From contig PFGG01000014.1 in the NCBI GenBank assembly GCA_002783405.1, positions 1-44,256 on the forward strand: a stretch of DNA of 44,256 nt. Reading direction: 5' to 3'. Source of the DNA: a bacterium (Candidatus Blackallbacteria) CG13_big_fil_rev_8_21_14_2_50_49_14 (GTDB taxonomy: Bacteria > Cyanobacteriota > Sericytochromatia > UBA7694). The translations under genes were made by a program, and so were the position numbers. Below, piece by piece: positions 10,101-17,639 of the stretch (position 1 is the first letter of the stretch; every line of letters starts with the position of its first letter). A model generated the notes under the pieces. It was not told the origin of the DNA and did no database searches. It worked only from the letters and a program-made list of their open reading frames with translations.

Positions 10101-12204
10101 AGCATTAACAGGCGCGGTTCTTAAGGGCGCTTCTCAAACCTTGAATGGAGATGCTGAATTCAACGCCGCTCTGGCCAAGGGCGATACCAATGCAGCAGCA
10201 GCACGGATAAACCAGGTGCTTCAGGCTCAAGGTTTACAGAGTGCTGATGGCAAAGGAGTGGCGGTCAAGCCTGAAGATTTTGCCGATCAAGGGGGTCAAC
10301 TCAAGGTTGCCTTGGAATTAGCGGATCCCAGAATTGCCAGTGTAACCAAAGCGCTGACTTCAGACAATGACCTGCAAGCCATGGTCAAAAATGGAGATGC
10401 CAAAGGAGCCCAGGCAAAGGTCAATCAAATTTTGCAGGCCCAGGGTTTGCAGAATGACAAAGGTGAGGGTTTCCAACTGGATGCCAATAAACTGATTGCG
10501 GGGGCAGATACTGCCGCCAATAGCCCTTTGAGTGATACACAAGTCTCTGCTCTGTTGAAGACTGAGCGTCAAACAGCTATAAACGAAGCTGTTTATGCGA
10601 ACGTTGACACAGAAACTGCACTCAACACGGTGCGTGAGAGTCTGGGTGGCAAGCAGGCACAGATCACTGAAGGCCAGCAGCTTCAGGCCGAACAGGACGT
10701 GATTAACTCTTTCAAAGACAGTGGTTATGAAAATGTTCGTTTTGCCACGGATAAGATTCAGAAACTGGCTGACAGCGATCAATTTAAGGCGCTCAACGAG
10801 GGAACCCTTAAAGTAGACGATGCCGTTAAACTCCGCCAAGAGCTGAATCTGGGCAGTGACGCGTCGCAAAAAGATATTGCCAGAGCACTCTTGCGCCGGG
10901 CGGAGCAGCAAAGTGGTTTGAATCAAGGGGTGTTCCGACTGGAAGATGTGGCTGGAAAAACAGGAGATCAGCTGAAAGAACAGTTTGGCTCTGTTTCGGT
11001 CACTGCAGGCTATGATGGCCGTTCAGCCCGAATTGAAGCCAATAATATTACAGCCCTGGGTACTAACGGCAACTTCCAAGAAAACCGTGTCAAAGAAGAT
11101 AAAATTGCACAAAACTTGGATACGCTGCTTGCAGATCAGGATTTCCAGACCTTGGCAAATGCCAAGGAAGGGGACTCCATTGACCAGGCTGTGATGGAGC
11201 GTGCCAAGAAAAAGCTGAGTGATGCAGGTGTCACTGTCGCGCCCAATGCTTCTGCGGGAACGATTGCACAGGCCTTGCTTGATCATTCGATTAAGTCTGC
11301 TGGTGGCAGCCCGATCAACAGTGAAGGCAAGTCGGTACTTGATGTTGCTTCACTGTTGAATACAGCTTCTGGTCAACAGGGGCTGAAAGGCTCTGCGGGT
11401 GTCAAGGCGCTGGTTGAGAGATCAGGTTTGATTGGTGGCAATGGCACGACTGTCAAAAATATCACCATCAGCCAAGACTCCAATGGCCGCCGTTCGATCA
11501 GTACCGATGCAAGTGGCAATTTGCGTAAAAATATTGACAAGCGTTTCCCTGCAAACGAAGGGCCTTCTACGCTGAAAAATATCTTGAGTGGTGCGACCAA
11601 AGGTTTGGGTGAATCTTTGCCTGAACTGATGAAAGCACTTCAGGCGCTGAAAAAAGCCATGGAAGATCTTCAGGAAGCACAGTTGAAACTGGCGGCAGCC
11701 AAAAAGCAGCTCGCAGCTGCGATGAAATATGCCGCTGAAATGGGCGTTACAGCCAATACTGGCAGTGCCGGCGGTGCTGGAGACGGTGGTGAGGGTGCTG
11801 GTGGCGCGGGTGGTGTGGGCCAAATGGGAATGGCAGAAGGGGTGAAAGCCGCTGCTCCTCAGCAAAATGCCCAGAATCAGGCCGACGCCAAAGAGAAATC
11901 TTCTGGCAAAGATGCCAATGGCAATCCCACAACCCCCGGAAAAGTTGCTTCAGAGCTTCTTTCTCAGGTTGCGAGCGATGCCAATTTCGCCAATATCTCT
12001 GTTTTACTGGGCTTGCAGCCAGGTTTGCTGATAGCCCAGGCCCAACAGGCGGATATGATCGATAAATTGGGAGACGTCATTACACAGCTGCAAAGCCCCT
12101 TTGGCGACCCCATTCAGCAAATGCAGCAATTTCTGGATGAACTCAAACAGCGTTCAGGAATTGAAGCCACGCCTCCCAGCGATATGATTCCCTTGGGTGG
12201 TTAG
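4108..12204 (+). CDS. Giant repeat protein with peptidoglycan-binding domain (2,698 aa)
   Basis: Start supported by GGAAGG 11 bases upstream. In order: helical/coiled N-terminus (1-75); hydrophobic helix (76-98); nine GGKPEK repeats (113-166); a peptidoglycan-binding-1 type domain (about 250-326, with LQGTLNQVG, VDGKFGDKTEAAVKDFQ); seven nine-residue GTEETGKKG repeats (330-392); a Gly/Ala hydrophobic block (about 525-565); a solenoid of 53-59-residue units (about 827-1050); further hydrophobic patches near 1271 and 1821; repeated helical modules (about 1990-2350); a coiled coil (2504-2546); a glycine-rich linker and a helical tail. I found no Cys or Trp. No Sec signal. The peptidoglycan-binding domain and composition point to the cell envelope or exterior, with Lys-rich repeats as spacers. 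The export route is unknown. It is probably a structural or adhesive protein, by inference only. Confidence 0.85.
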   Translation: MNIRMYTAAREATTKARNVASAIQQAQRQVNDDNKDISAKIDKNQQSRDKKKAEQELKSAAIQKSLAQKQLNLTQLQAAVSTIVAVANIVGAAVNMVQKINGTQKPEPKDGEGGKPEKGGKPEKGGKPEKGGKPEKGGKPEKGGKPEKGGKPEKGGKPEKGGKPEKTGTNAGNDKNVGNSDNTNKGNTKVEDPKTDPKTDPKTTTNVGNVGSTTPGTEGKPADLKDLKGLEKGAGFKNEFGGGQEGKSANVEKLQGTLNQVGAKDGDGKALAVDGKFGDKTEAAVKDFQQKNGLIDDKGKALVEGVQAGKLDDVTLGKLEEAAGTKSTKGSEETGKKGGTEETGKKGSTEETGKKDGTEETGKKGGTEETGKKDGTEETGKKGGTEETGKKEGNPEVAKPEGEKKGGILGKLKEYFGVGLNDDQKSARADKKAQMAELRKMIEALMEALGFQKATGGMLAKIGGQLKSLGELVTTGEYNMRDENGKVMKDENGKVMRGEANGIGKAIQKSVGEPLAKAGKLATQAVAGAVGTVVTGAALVATSAVAAAGTAIGGGILAASEKGANALGADGKETAGDATSSSFNQIGSAFKGFVGGGDKTSGDSSQGTPSGGNPEALNKAVADLPQGGNFTEADAQKFQQAAQKSFEGATITGQNGETRQLSSQEIGQRANSILAGSALKSLDGAQVSANEDGSLKVTVGDKSLNLSQDLVNELAKGGAATQNALATVQNALGNVASTTGTTPAPTASLGLEGGQAVLSQGDKKQNVSLGSGGLIPVSDPKTVTGGQAVESGNDTGKQIAALKAAGLDVKQEGGKITLGGKEISSAQVGALAGLAAQGVDLSKANLSVGDNGSLSADLKALTLNVGADGGLTAKIGDKSGAVTANQIGALAKLQGEGASLNGLSIGENGALNLNLGQGKTASLDKDGNATIGGEKVNGAQIGAVQKLAASGVDISSVKGATLSVGGISASIDEKGKVSVGGAEAQSVEKAAGQLSALGSVKSTDGAKANDAQLKVLGALGDAGKEATIGKDGSITLKNGAKLGAEAVNALAGGIDANGKGLGTAKAVLGLVANQGVSIDKLDLGTLKNAGESGSNISLVTNNPDGTSNSINLDAASVKALGEGGARGGSVAEAVKAASVLSSAFKGATGTDTGNRSANISFDASQASAGNNGINLSFAGQNVDNAAVKGLANGGQGAFAAVAGLASALSSGENPVLKGDQAKNFTALALVTAAGLENAKVNSDGGISGTVGGQDVTLDADAVKNLTNTAALGFLKGVGAAGQVGASTLGTLGNIAANILTLGQADLTSGGAQGSVDDRSVFNTVRDNANTPANQILANLSNVKGQQESGRNVAGTHVGVNGISNQGGNGTPAPTVANSLASLGTGGVNFAATSDNGKPKSVLGGLFGGVSGTAKDLAGSVSGGVNPLVGLFTGDNRNASDAKNVPNSLAERATDAIVKDIKGNKGLQEALASGDKTKAVSALVGLGISTEDANKIVTSSQSGDGDTPTLSLNSRALNKAVSAQVSVTSSVGPQGTTFAAQRTDAKGVTSSNLSNGNAIGNVTVGGNNGSGNLQASGAGQGIASGGDNNRREAVADALNSVLRNSETSRGSSKIGPRVSSGDIQLDGSGNIASIKVGGKSLTLDQFAQQYGQGRSLSQAQVTDLAKSLKGAGNQAIQQANAEFAGGGKDNKIGKAAQQALASFAAAGVDTKNAQVSYGADGNATITLADGKSIGVNQNGELFGVNTGSNGQATGINPNQQLTNTSGGKSGIVTGKQSDLLSFFGGDQAKLDKFSANQDKANELKGQLDSAFNQSLFSGRKGGDAFGAALFGILTLGLGEAALRLGANQKASNVSFSYDEQGNISGAQVDFDKGSKLSLGYNAQTGQYNVQSYQAGGADNSRGLVNFLNNQRDAKIQSTLGNLPGVTIRSIENKDNPNLPLSDPRQGSPRPDKNAYNDGFAQESNVNLTVDGQDFRIQVDYDRNGGTFVNLDGLNDSQKAALTGAVLKGASQTLNGDAEFNAALAKGDTNAAAARINQVLQAQGLQSADGKGVAVKPEDFADQGGQLKVALELADPRIASVTKALTSDNDLQAMVKNGDAKGAQAKVNQILQAQGLQNDKGEGFQLDANKLIAGADTAANSPLSDTQVSALLKTERQTAINEAVYANVDTETALNTVRESLGGKQAQITEGQQLQAEQDVINSFKDSGYENVRFATDKIQKLADSDQFKALNEGTLKVDDAVKLRQELNLGSDASQKDIARALLRRAEQQSGLNQGVFRLEDVAGKTGDQLKEQFGSVSVTAGYDGRSARIEANNITALGTNGNFQENRVKEDKIAQNLDTLLADQDFQTLANAKEGDSIDQAVMERAKKKLSDAGVTVAPNASAGTIAQALLDHSIKSAGGSPINSEGKSVLDVASLLNTASGQQGLKGSAGVKALVERSGLIGGNGTTVKNITISQDSNGRRSISTDASGNLRKNIDKRFPANEGPSTLKNILSGATKGLGESLPELMKALQALKKAMEDLQEAQLKLAAAKKQLAAAMKYAAEMGVTANTGSAGGAGDGGEGAGGAGGVGQMGMAEGVKAAAPQQNAQNQADAKEKSSGKDANGNPTTPGKVASELLSQVASDANFANISVLLGLQPGLLIAQAQQADMIDKLGDVITQLQSPFGDPIQQMQQFLDELKQRSGIEATPPSDMIPLGG
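4444..4605 (+). repeat. Nine 18-bp tandem repeats (GGKPEK)
   Basis: Nine consecutive in-frame 18-base units encode GGKPEK inside the giant protein. They differ only at third positions (ggt/ggc, aaa/aag). The array gives a flexible, positively charged linker and is a likely site of length variation by slippage. Confidence 0.97.
5095..5283 (+). repeat. Seven 27-bp tandem repeats (GTEETGKKG)
   Basis: Seven in-frame 27-base units encode variants of GTEETGKKG, with S/T at position 2 and G/D/E at position 9. The array starts just after the peptidoglycan-binding domain. Alternate units share DNA-level variants, as expected if pairs of units were duplicated. Confidence 0.95.
6586..7242 (+). repeat. 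Diverged 53-59-residue solenoid repeats in the giant protein
   Basis: Units begin at residues 827, 886, 940 and 993 with QVGALAGLAAQGVDLS, QIGALAKLQGEGASL, QIGAVQKLAASGVDIS and QLSALGSV. Each is followed by strand-turn-strand motifs of the type ADGGLTAKIGDKS or KDGNATIGGEKV. A short related unit starts at residue 798, and degenerate copies continue past 1050. The helix plus beta-hairpin alternation suggests an elongated solenoid. The end coordinate is approximate. Confidence 0.7.
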
Positions 12205-12268
12205 AAACCTGTTTCAGGTGGGTATATAGATCAAAGTAGAGAAATATTGAGAAGCGAGGATAACCCCT

Positions 12269-15200
12269 ATGGGTAACATAGGCTCAACAATGCAACCCAG
12301 CATGCTGGATCGTTACAATTCTGTAGCCGGTTTGAATACCACGCAGGGCGCGCAATATCGCGTTACGCCTGAAAATTATCGTCAGGTATTGGGTGATAAT
12401 GCCGATGTGGTACTCAGTCCCAAAGACATGAAGGACATGTATGAGAAGGGGTATCTGGATGTTCAGCGGCAGTTTACGCAGCAGGAATCAAATGAAGGGA
12501 TCTTGACGATTGCAACCAAGGCTGTAGCGGCTTTGATTGGCCCCTCCAAGAGTATTGGTGCGATTCAGATTGATCCCAAGTTTCTCGATATGATCAAAGA
12601 TCCCAATGCCGATGTCGGTTTTGGGTATACCCGCCTGAAACAGGAAAGCCTCAAGGCTTTGCCCTATCCCAATGACCCGCCGAAGCCTGAGCGGCCGGCA
12701 CGTCCCACTGAACCTTCTTTGCAGCAAACACATTTTGAGGTAAAAACCCCCACCCAGGTCACTGAACAGCACCGTGATCAGTTGGTCAAGTTCCGCAAGG
12801 AGCAGGAACAACGTCTTCAAACACCTGACAGTCGCTATATGGTGGAAATTAATTCCAGTCAAAATAATAAGAATGTAAAATGGGATCCCAGTTCGGTGCG
12901 TAGCACCGAAGAGTATTCACATACGATCAAAAAGTATGAAAATGAGGGGGCGCCTTCTCTTTGGAACGGTGAGTATGTCGCCGATGCGACCTGGCACGTT
13001 GCCTATTCAGAAGCTTTGCTTCAGGATCGTGATATGGCGGTTCGGCATCAGTTTGCCGAACGTGGTTCGATTGATATGAACACAGCCATCAAAGATTTAA
13101 AAGATGGCAAAACCGGTACGACAGCGGTTCAGCGTACCCAACAGATGTTGGATTTTATTAATAAGAAAAATGGCTCACACTTGACCCTGGAGGATGTAAA
13201 AAAACATCCTGCTCAAGTCAAAGATGGCATTGCAAAAGCCTTCGGCTTTGAAAATTTTGCATCAGTTCAAGCCATTACCAAGCATTCAGTTGATTTCCGT
13301 GCAATTGGCTATATCAGCACCGAAAATCCCAAGGTTGCCACAGAGTCTGTGGGGCAGATTCCAAAAGATCGCGCCAATAAAATTCTCAATACTCAACTCT
13401 TAGGGCACAGCACCAAAACGGATGGTACAGAAAATTACTACGACACTACCCAATTGCTGGAGTCACGTAGCATAGATCCAACGACAAATAAAAATGGCAA
13501 GGTTGATCCTGGCTACCCTGAGCTCAAAGCTGCATACCCTGAAGCGAAAACGCTCGCCGATGTCTACCGTGTTCAGACTGAGACTTTGCCCATCCCTGAA
13601 AATGCGATGAATGAATACGCAGCGATCTACAGCCGTGTAAGTGGCACACCCATGACGGAAGATCAAATGAAAGCGTTGAATCCTGCACCAACACTGAAAG
13701 ATATGTATGCTCTTCGTGCGGCTGAGTATTATGGCAAAGGCCAAATCCCGGTTAAAACAGAAGGGGGTCGGGTGACCGTTCCCAATAATAAGGCGGTTAC
13801 TGACAAAATTCTGAATGTGCGATTGGTACTTGAGGCCAATAATCCCGCGGGCAATCAGGTGCATTGGTTTGACCAGAATGCAATTAATGCCGTGAATGGT
13901 CGCGCTGAGCATAATTTTAAAGGCGTCTCCCTGACCTTGCATGACAATGCCGGGCAGGTTGTGTCCAGTGACAATTCCAGCACGATTGAGCGGGTCAAAA
14001 TCAATTCCCATGATGACGTTGAATCGAAAGATACGGTGATGTGGGAATTGAAACAGCGTGGCAACGTCAAAGACGCCAGTGGGGCTGTGTTGGCAACCTT
14101 GTCTAAAGATGGGAAAACGATCTCCGATGGAGGTGGGAAGGTCATCGCTACTTTATCACCCGAGACGGGCAAGTTTGAAGGTGTGAATGGCGGTAATTTT
14201 GATAGCTTTATTGAAGGTATTGCGGGTAAATTTAAGCCTGGTTTGCTTGAAGGTGGCGTAGGATATGGTTTTGTTCCCACAGGAGGAACGACCTCAACCT
14301 CTGTTGCTCCTGTTCTTACCCAAGAAGCAGAAGTTTCTGGAACTGAGATGATTGCTTTGGCTCAAGGTAAAGCAGAGCCTGGTACCGTCAATGAAATCAA
14401 AACGGCCTTGGCGATTTCCGATAATGAGATTAAAACCGCTTTGGGGGATTCTCCTTCGCCAGAAGCGCTGCAAGGTTATCTCTTCCAACGTGTGATGACC
14501 GATGTCATGGGGCAGTCCTCTGAACAGGCGACTACTGCTTTGACGGCTACGAAAACGAATAAGACCTTTACCTTTCCTGAAGCACTTGGCACCCCCGGTC
14601 AAGGGGTGAAAATCACCGAACCTGTGAAGACCGTTGATGTGGGAGAACCTCAACAGGTTCTTGATTTAAACTCTGTTTCAGCCTCATTGCAGGGCAATTT
14701 GGCGACGATGGGTGATTTGGTGAATAATCCCGTGGTGGTTCTCAATGATCAGGACAAAGCGGGTCTTGAAACCTTGAAGAATCAAATTCGCTCAGACATT
14801 GCAGCCTTAAAGGCCAATGGTGTTGAAACCGTGATGATCGGTCAGACCAAAGTTAAAATCTCTGATTTGGAAGCACAATTGCCTGAAAAATTTGCAGCCA
14901 TTGATGCCAATGTGGCCAAAGGTGATGAAACCGTGCGAGCCAAAATGTTGGCGCAAGGCTTGTCAAATCGTGAAGAATTTGTCGGTGGTTTAAACAGCGT
15001 CAGTTCGACAGATGCCCGTTTTGCAGACATGCCACCGATTCCGCCCGTTCCAGCCCCTGGTTCTGAAGCTGCCACCAAATACCCTGAAGCCATTCATGAC
15101 TCCGCTTCTAAGTTTGTTGACAAATTACAGGAAGCGCTGGGAGATGGCAAAATAACCAAGGAAGAACATGCCAATATGAAGGCTTGGGTCGATACCAGCC

Positions 15201-17134
15201 GTCAAAACCTGGCAAATTCTTTGGGGATTGATGTCAACACGCTTTCTGGTGTGGGTTTGTCTACCAAATTGAAAGACAAAGGCTACAGTGACGCGCAAAT
15301 CTCTGATATTACGCGTACGGTCAATGTTTTGAATGAGGCTCAGGCCAATATCAATGTGGTGCCAGAAGCGGTAGCCTTTGATGATGCCCGGAAAATGGTT
15401 TCCGATCTGCGTACCAAAATTCAAGAGTTTGATACTGTGGGCGTGGTGAGAAATGCCTTTGTCGGTGAGATGAAGGATTTGGCAGTGAAAACGCCTGAGA
15501 AGTTTGATGCCACGATTCGGGGTGCTTATCAACTGCCTCCCAAAGGAGAGTCTTCTGAAGCCGATAAACTGGTGGCGGATCTGACCACCATGGCCAAAGA
15601 GGGCAAAACCCCAGTGCCTCCCAATATCTCTTTTGTGGATCCCAATGTCATCAAGGGGGCAAATGCGGCATTTATTCGCAATGGCGAAAACAATGAACCC
15701 ACGATTTTGCTCTCCCGTGATCTCTTGAGCAAACCTGCAGATTTGCGCAATGCACTGGCTGAAGAAATGTTTCACCATATCGAAGGTCAAACGCAGGAGT
15801 ACCGGGCTCAGGAAGCCTTTAACAAGCTGCCAGAGGATTTTCAGGCCAAGTTAAAGTCTGATCCCCCTCTTTCTACAGAGGCGCTTGGGACTGAAGTTGC
15901 AAAGCTCAACCCCCAGCAGCAACAGGCTTACAGTGATTATAACAGTGCCAAAGCAGGAACCTTTGATGTCAAAGGGGATGAGGGCCGTGCCGGTCTGCGG
16001 GCTTTACGGGCTGCCCAACAGGGTCAGAGTGTCTCCATGATCCAAAATGTGGCAGACAAAGCCCGCATGGAAACCTCTGATGGGGTTGCCAATCTGAATG
16101 CCGATGCCAAGGTCGATGGAAAATGGGTGGGAGGATATGATCACGGTACTGTCACCATCAATGGGAAGAGCTATCAAGCTGAGTTTCAGACCGCCGCGGT
16201 TGAATCGGGGAGTGAGCCTGCCCGCAGCACCTATGCGGATACAGGCTTGAATGTCACCCCAAACAATCCCCATGCGACGGATCGGACCTATACTGAGCCG
16301 GTTTCAGACGATAATCCTTGGGGCAATAATACGGCTTCAAGTCCTGCAGAAGCTTCTCGGCGCAGTTATCTCAGCAATCTGGATAATCAGATTCAGAACT
16401 TTGATTTAATGCCCCAGGTGGATGATAAGGGCAAGGCCTTGAGTCCCGAGGCGCGTGCGCAAAAGAAACAGGGCTTGGTCAATGAACGCAACGCCGTACA
16501 AAATATGACAGCTCAGGACTTTGCTGCTACCAATGCCAGAAATAATAAGATAGGTCAATTGCGTACCGCGCTGGCCAATCTTGAAAAGTCTCCTCCGATT
16601 GGGTCTGAAGGCAAACCCATTTCACCAGCCCAGGCTGCGCAAGAAAAGATCAAGTTGGAAAATGAACTGAGCACGGTTCAAAACCAGTCTGCTCAGGAAT
16701 TTGCTCAACAAAATGGCATGCTCAGCCAGCATCAAATGGAAGCCAAAGATGACAGTTTCTGGGGCAAAGCCCGTGAAATGGGCGGGCAGGCCGTCAGTGC
16801 CATGCTGCAGATGTTGGGTTCTGGGGCTGTGGGTGAGGTCTTTGACCGGATTGCCCAGGGCATTGAAAATGCCTGGAAAGGTTTCTATGCAAGAAATACA
16901 GGCAATTCTTCTGCTGCAGATCGTACCCAGGCTGAAGACGTGGTCCAACATGGCTTTGATGTGGGCCGTGATGGCAATTACGATGCCAGCCGTACAAATC
17001 TGATCAATCCAGGTGGTAAAAATGCAGTTGGACAGGCGACTCAGCAGTACCAACAACAAAACCCTGGGCTGACAGGAGATCGCAAGGGCTTTATGCAGCA
17101 GTGGTGGGAAAGCCGTGAAAAAGGGAGCGTTTAA
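12269..17134 (+). CDS. Large cysteine-free protein with zincin-like helix (1,621 aa)
   Basis: Start supported by GAGGA 8 bases upstream. No recognised full-length family and no signal peptide. The N-terminal 500 residues are mixed alpha/beta. Residues near 620-645 contain two VLATLSKDGKTIS-like strands. A Pro-rich stretch (MPPIPPVPAPGSE) lies near 915. Around 1145-1175, a strand PTILLSRDLL is followed by helix LAEEMFHHIEG with E1165, E1166, H1169, H1170 and E1172. This recalls metallopeptidase helices but lacks canonical HExxH. Two 60-residue helical repeats occupy about 1371-1490. The C-terminal 130 residues contain a hydrophobic helix (MGGQAVSAMLQMLGSGAV). I found no cysteine in the whole chain. 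It follows the giant gene after 64 bases, so the two products probably act together. Protease activity is speculative. Confidence 0.82.
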   Translation: MGNIGSTMQPSMLDRYNSVAGLNTTQGAQYRVTPENYRQVLGDNADVVLSPKDMKDMYEKGYLDVQRQFTQQESNEGILTIATKAVAALIGPSKSIGAIQIDPKFLDMIKDPNADVGFGYTRLKQESLKALPYPNDPPKPERPARPTEPSLQQTHFEVKTPTQVTEQHRDQLVKFRKEQEQRLQTPDSRYMVEINSSQNNKNVKWDPSSVRSTEEYSHTIKKYENEGAPSLWNGEYVADATWHVAYSEALLQDRDMAVRHQFAERGSIDMNTAIKDLKDGKTGTTAVQRTQQMLDFINKKNGSHLTLEDVKKHPAQVKDGIAKAFGFENFASVQAITKHSVDFRAIGYISTENPKVATESVGQIPKDRANKILNTQLLGHSTKTDGTENYYDTTQLLESRSIDPTTNKNGKVDPGYPELKAAYPEAKTLADVYRVQTETLPIPENAMNEYAAIYSRVSGTPMTEDQMKALNPAPTLKDMYALRAAEYYGKGQIPVKTEGGRVTVPNNKAVTDKILNVRLVLEANNPAGNQVHWFDQNAINAVNGRAEHNFKGVSLTLHDNAGQVVSSDNSSTIERVKINSHDDVESKDTVMWELKQRGNVKDASGAVLATLSKDGKTISDGGGKVIATLSPETGKFEGVNGGNFDSFIEGIAGKFKPGLLEGGVGYGFVPTGGTTSTSVAPVLTQEAEVSGTEMIALAQGKAEPGTVNEIKTALAISDNEIKTALGDSPSPEALQGYLFQRVMTDVMGQSSEQATTALTATKTNKTFTFPEALGTPGQGVKITEPVKTVDVGEPQQVLDLNSVSASLQGNLATMGDLVNNPVVVLNDQDKAGLETLKNQIRSDIAALKANGVETVMIGQTKVKISDLEAQLPEKFAAIDANVAKGDETVRAKMLAQGLSNREEFVGGLNSVSSTDARFADMPPIPPVPAPGSEAATKYPEAIHDSASKFVDKLQEALGDGKITKEEHANMKAWVDTSRQNLANSLGIDVNTLSGVGLSTKLKDKGYSDAQISDITRTVNVLNEAQANINVVPEAVAFDDARKMVSDLRTKIQEFDTVGVVRNAFVGEMKDLAVKTPEKFDATIRGAYQLPPKGESSEADKLVADLTTMAKEGKTPVPPNISFVDPNVIKGANAAFIRNGENNEPTILLSRDLLSKPADLRNALAEEMFHHIEGQTQEYRAQEAFNKLPEDFQAKLKSDPPLSTEALGTEVAKLNPQQQQAYSDYNSAKAGTFDVKGDEGRAGLRALRAAQQGQSVSMIQNVADKARMETSDGVANLNADAKVDGKWVGGYDHGTVTINGKSYQAEFQTAAVESGSEPARSTYADTGLNVTPNNPHATDRTYTEPVSDDNPWGNNTASSPAEASRRSYLSNLDNQIQNFDLMPQVDDKGKALSPEARAQKKQGLVNERNAVQNMTAQDFAATNARNNKIGQLRTALANLEKSPPIGSEGKPISPAQAAQEKIKLENELSTVQNQSAQEFAQQNGMLSQHQMEAKDDSFWGKAREMGGQAVSAMLQMLGSGAVGEVFDRIAQGIENAWKGFYARNTGNSSAADRTQAEDVVQHGFDVGRDGNYDASRTNLINPGGKNAVGQATQQYQQQNPGLTGDRKGFMQQWWESREKGSV
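16379..16738 (+). repeat. Two 60-residue repeats in the 1,621-aa protein
   Basis: Residues from 1371 (LDNQIQNF, later KALSPEARAQKK and NMTAQDFAATN) are repeated from 1431 (LRTALANLEK, later KPISPAQAAQEK and NQSAQEFAQQN). The period is 60 residues. The spacing and the SP-AQ and QDFA/QEFA motifs are conserved while the DNA has diverged, so the duplication is old. Confidence 0.75.
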
Positions 17135-17137
17135 ACC

Positions 17138-17533
17138 TTGTTTAACTCGACCCGCCTAAAATATGCGATTGAAACCCTGCGGGATTTAAACCAGGAGCGC
17201 GGGCAGCTCAGCAAACAACTGGCTGCCCTGCGGGCTCGCTGCCAAATTCGTGAAAATATCGTGGACAATCTCTATGATTACTATGATATTGTTTCTGGGG
17301 ATTATTACGCTGTGCTCGATGGGTTGGTGCGCTACCCAGAATCTTTAGAAGTTCTGCGTGATTATATGCAGGAGCACTATGAAGTGCTTGAAGAGCAGCT
17401 TCAAAAAACCCGTGAGTATTTGGATCAGCCGGTAAAACCCGTGCAGGCCCTGGAAAAGCTGGAAAAAATTACCAGCTATGTTTTCTATATGAAAAATCCG
17501 CCACGGGCTCCCTCAGATCCAGTCAACCGCTGA
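17138..17533 (+). CDS. Small coiled-coil protein (131 aa)
   Basis: No recognised family. Starts with TTG three bases after the stop of the 1,621-aa gene, with a GGGAG ribosome site inside the end of that gene, so translation is probably coupled. The first 50 residues are a heptad-patterned helix (LRDLNQERGQLSKQLAALRA). A Tyr/Asp-rich turn (NLYDYYDIVSGDYYAVLDG) is followed by a second charged coiled coil. Unlike the large neighbours it contains a cysteine and looks cytoplasmic. Size, charge and position would suit a chaperone or assembly factor for the large proteins, but that is inferred from context only. Confidence 0.75.
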   Translation: MFNSTRLKYAIETLRDLNQERGQLSKQLAALRARCQIRENIVDNLYDYYDIVSGDYYAVLDGLVRYPESLEVLRDYMQEHYEVLEEQLQKTREYLDQPVKPVQALEKLEKITSYVFYMKNPPRAPSDPVNR

Positions 17534-17558
17534 TCGTTTTCCTCACAATGGGCACAGC

Positions 17559-17592
17559 TCTGGAGATTTCGGTTCTGACTTGAATCTCCAGA
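17559..17592 (+). other. Intergenic RNA hairpin
   Basis: A perfect 10-bp stem (TCTGGAGATT, 17559-17568, with AATCTCCAGA, 17583-17592) and a 14-base loop lie between the 131-aa and 411-aa genes. No T-run follows, so it is not a standard terminator. It may stabilise or process the polycistronic message, or partly attenuate downstream expression. Confidence 0.5.
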
Positions 17593-17639
17593 CTGAGTTG
17601 ATTAAACTGATAAAAAGAGAATTCTGAAAGGCCCCTCAG

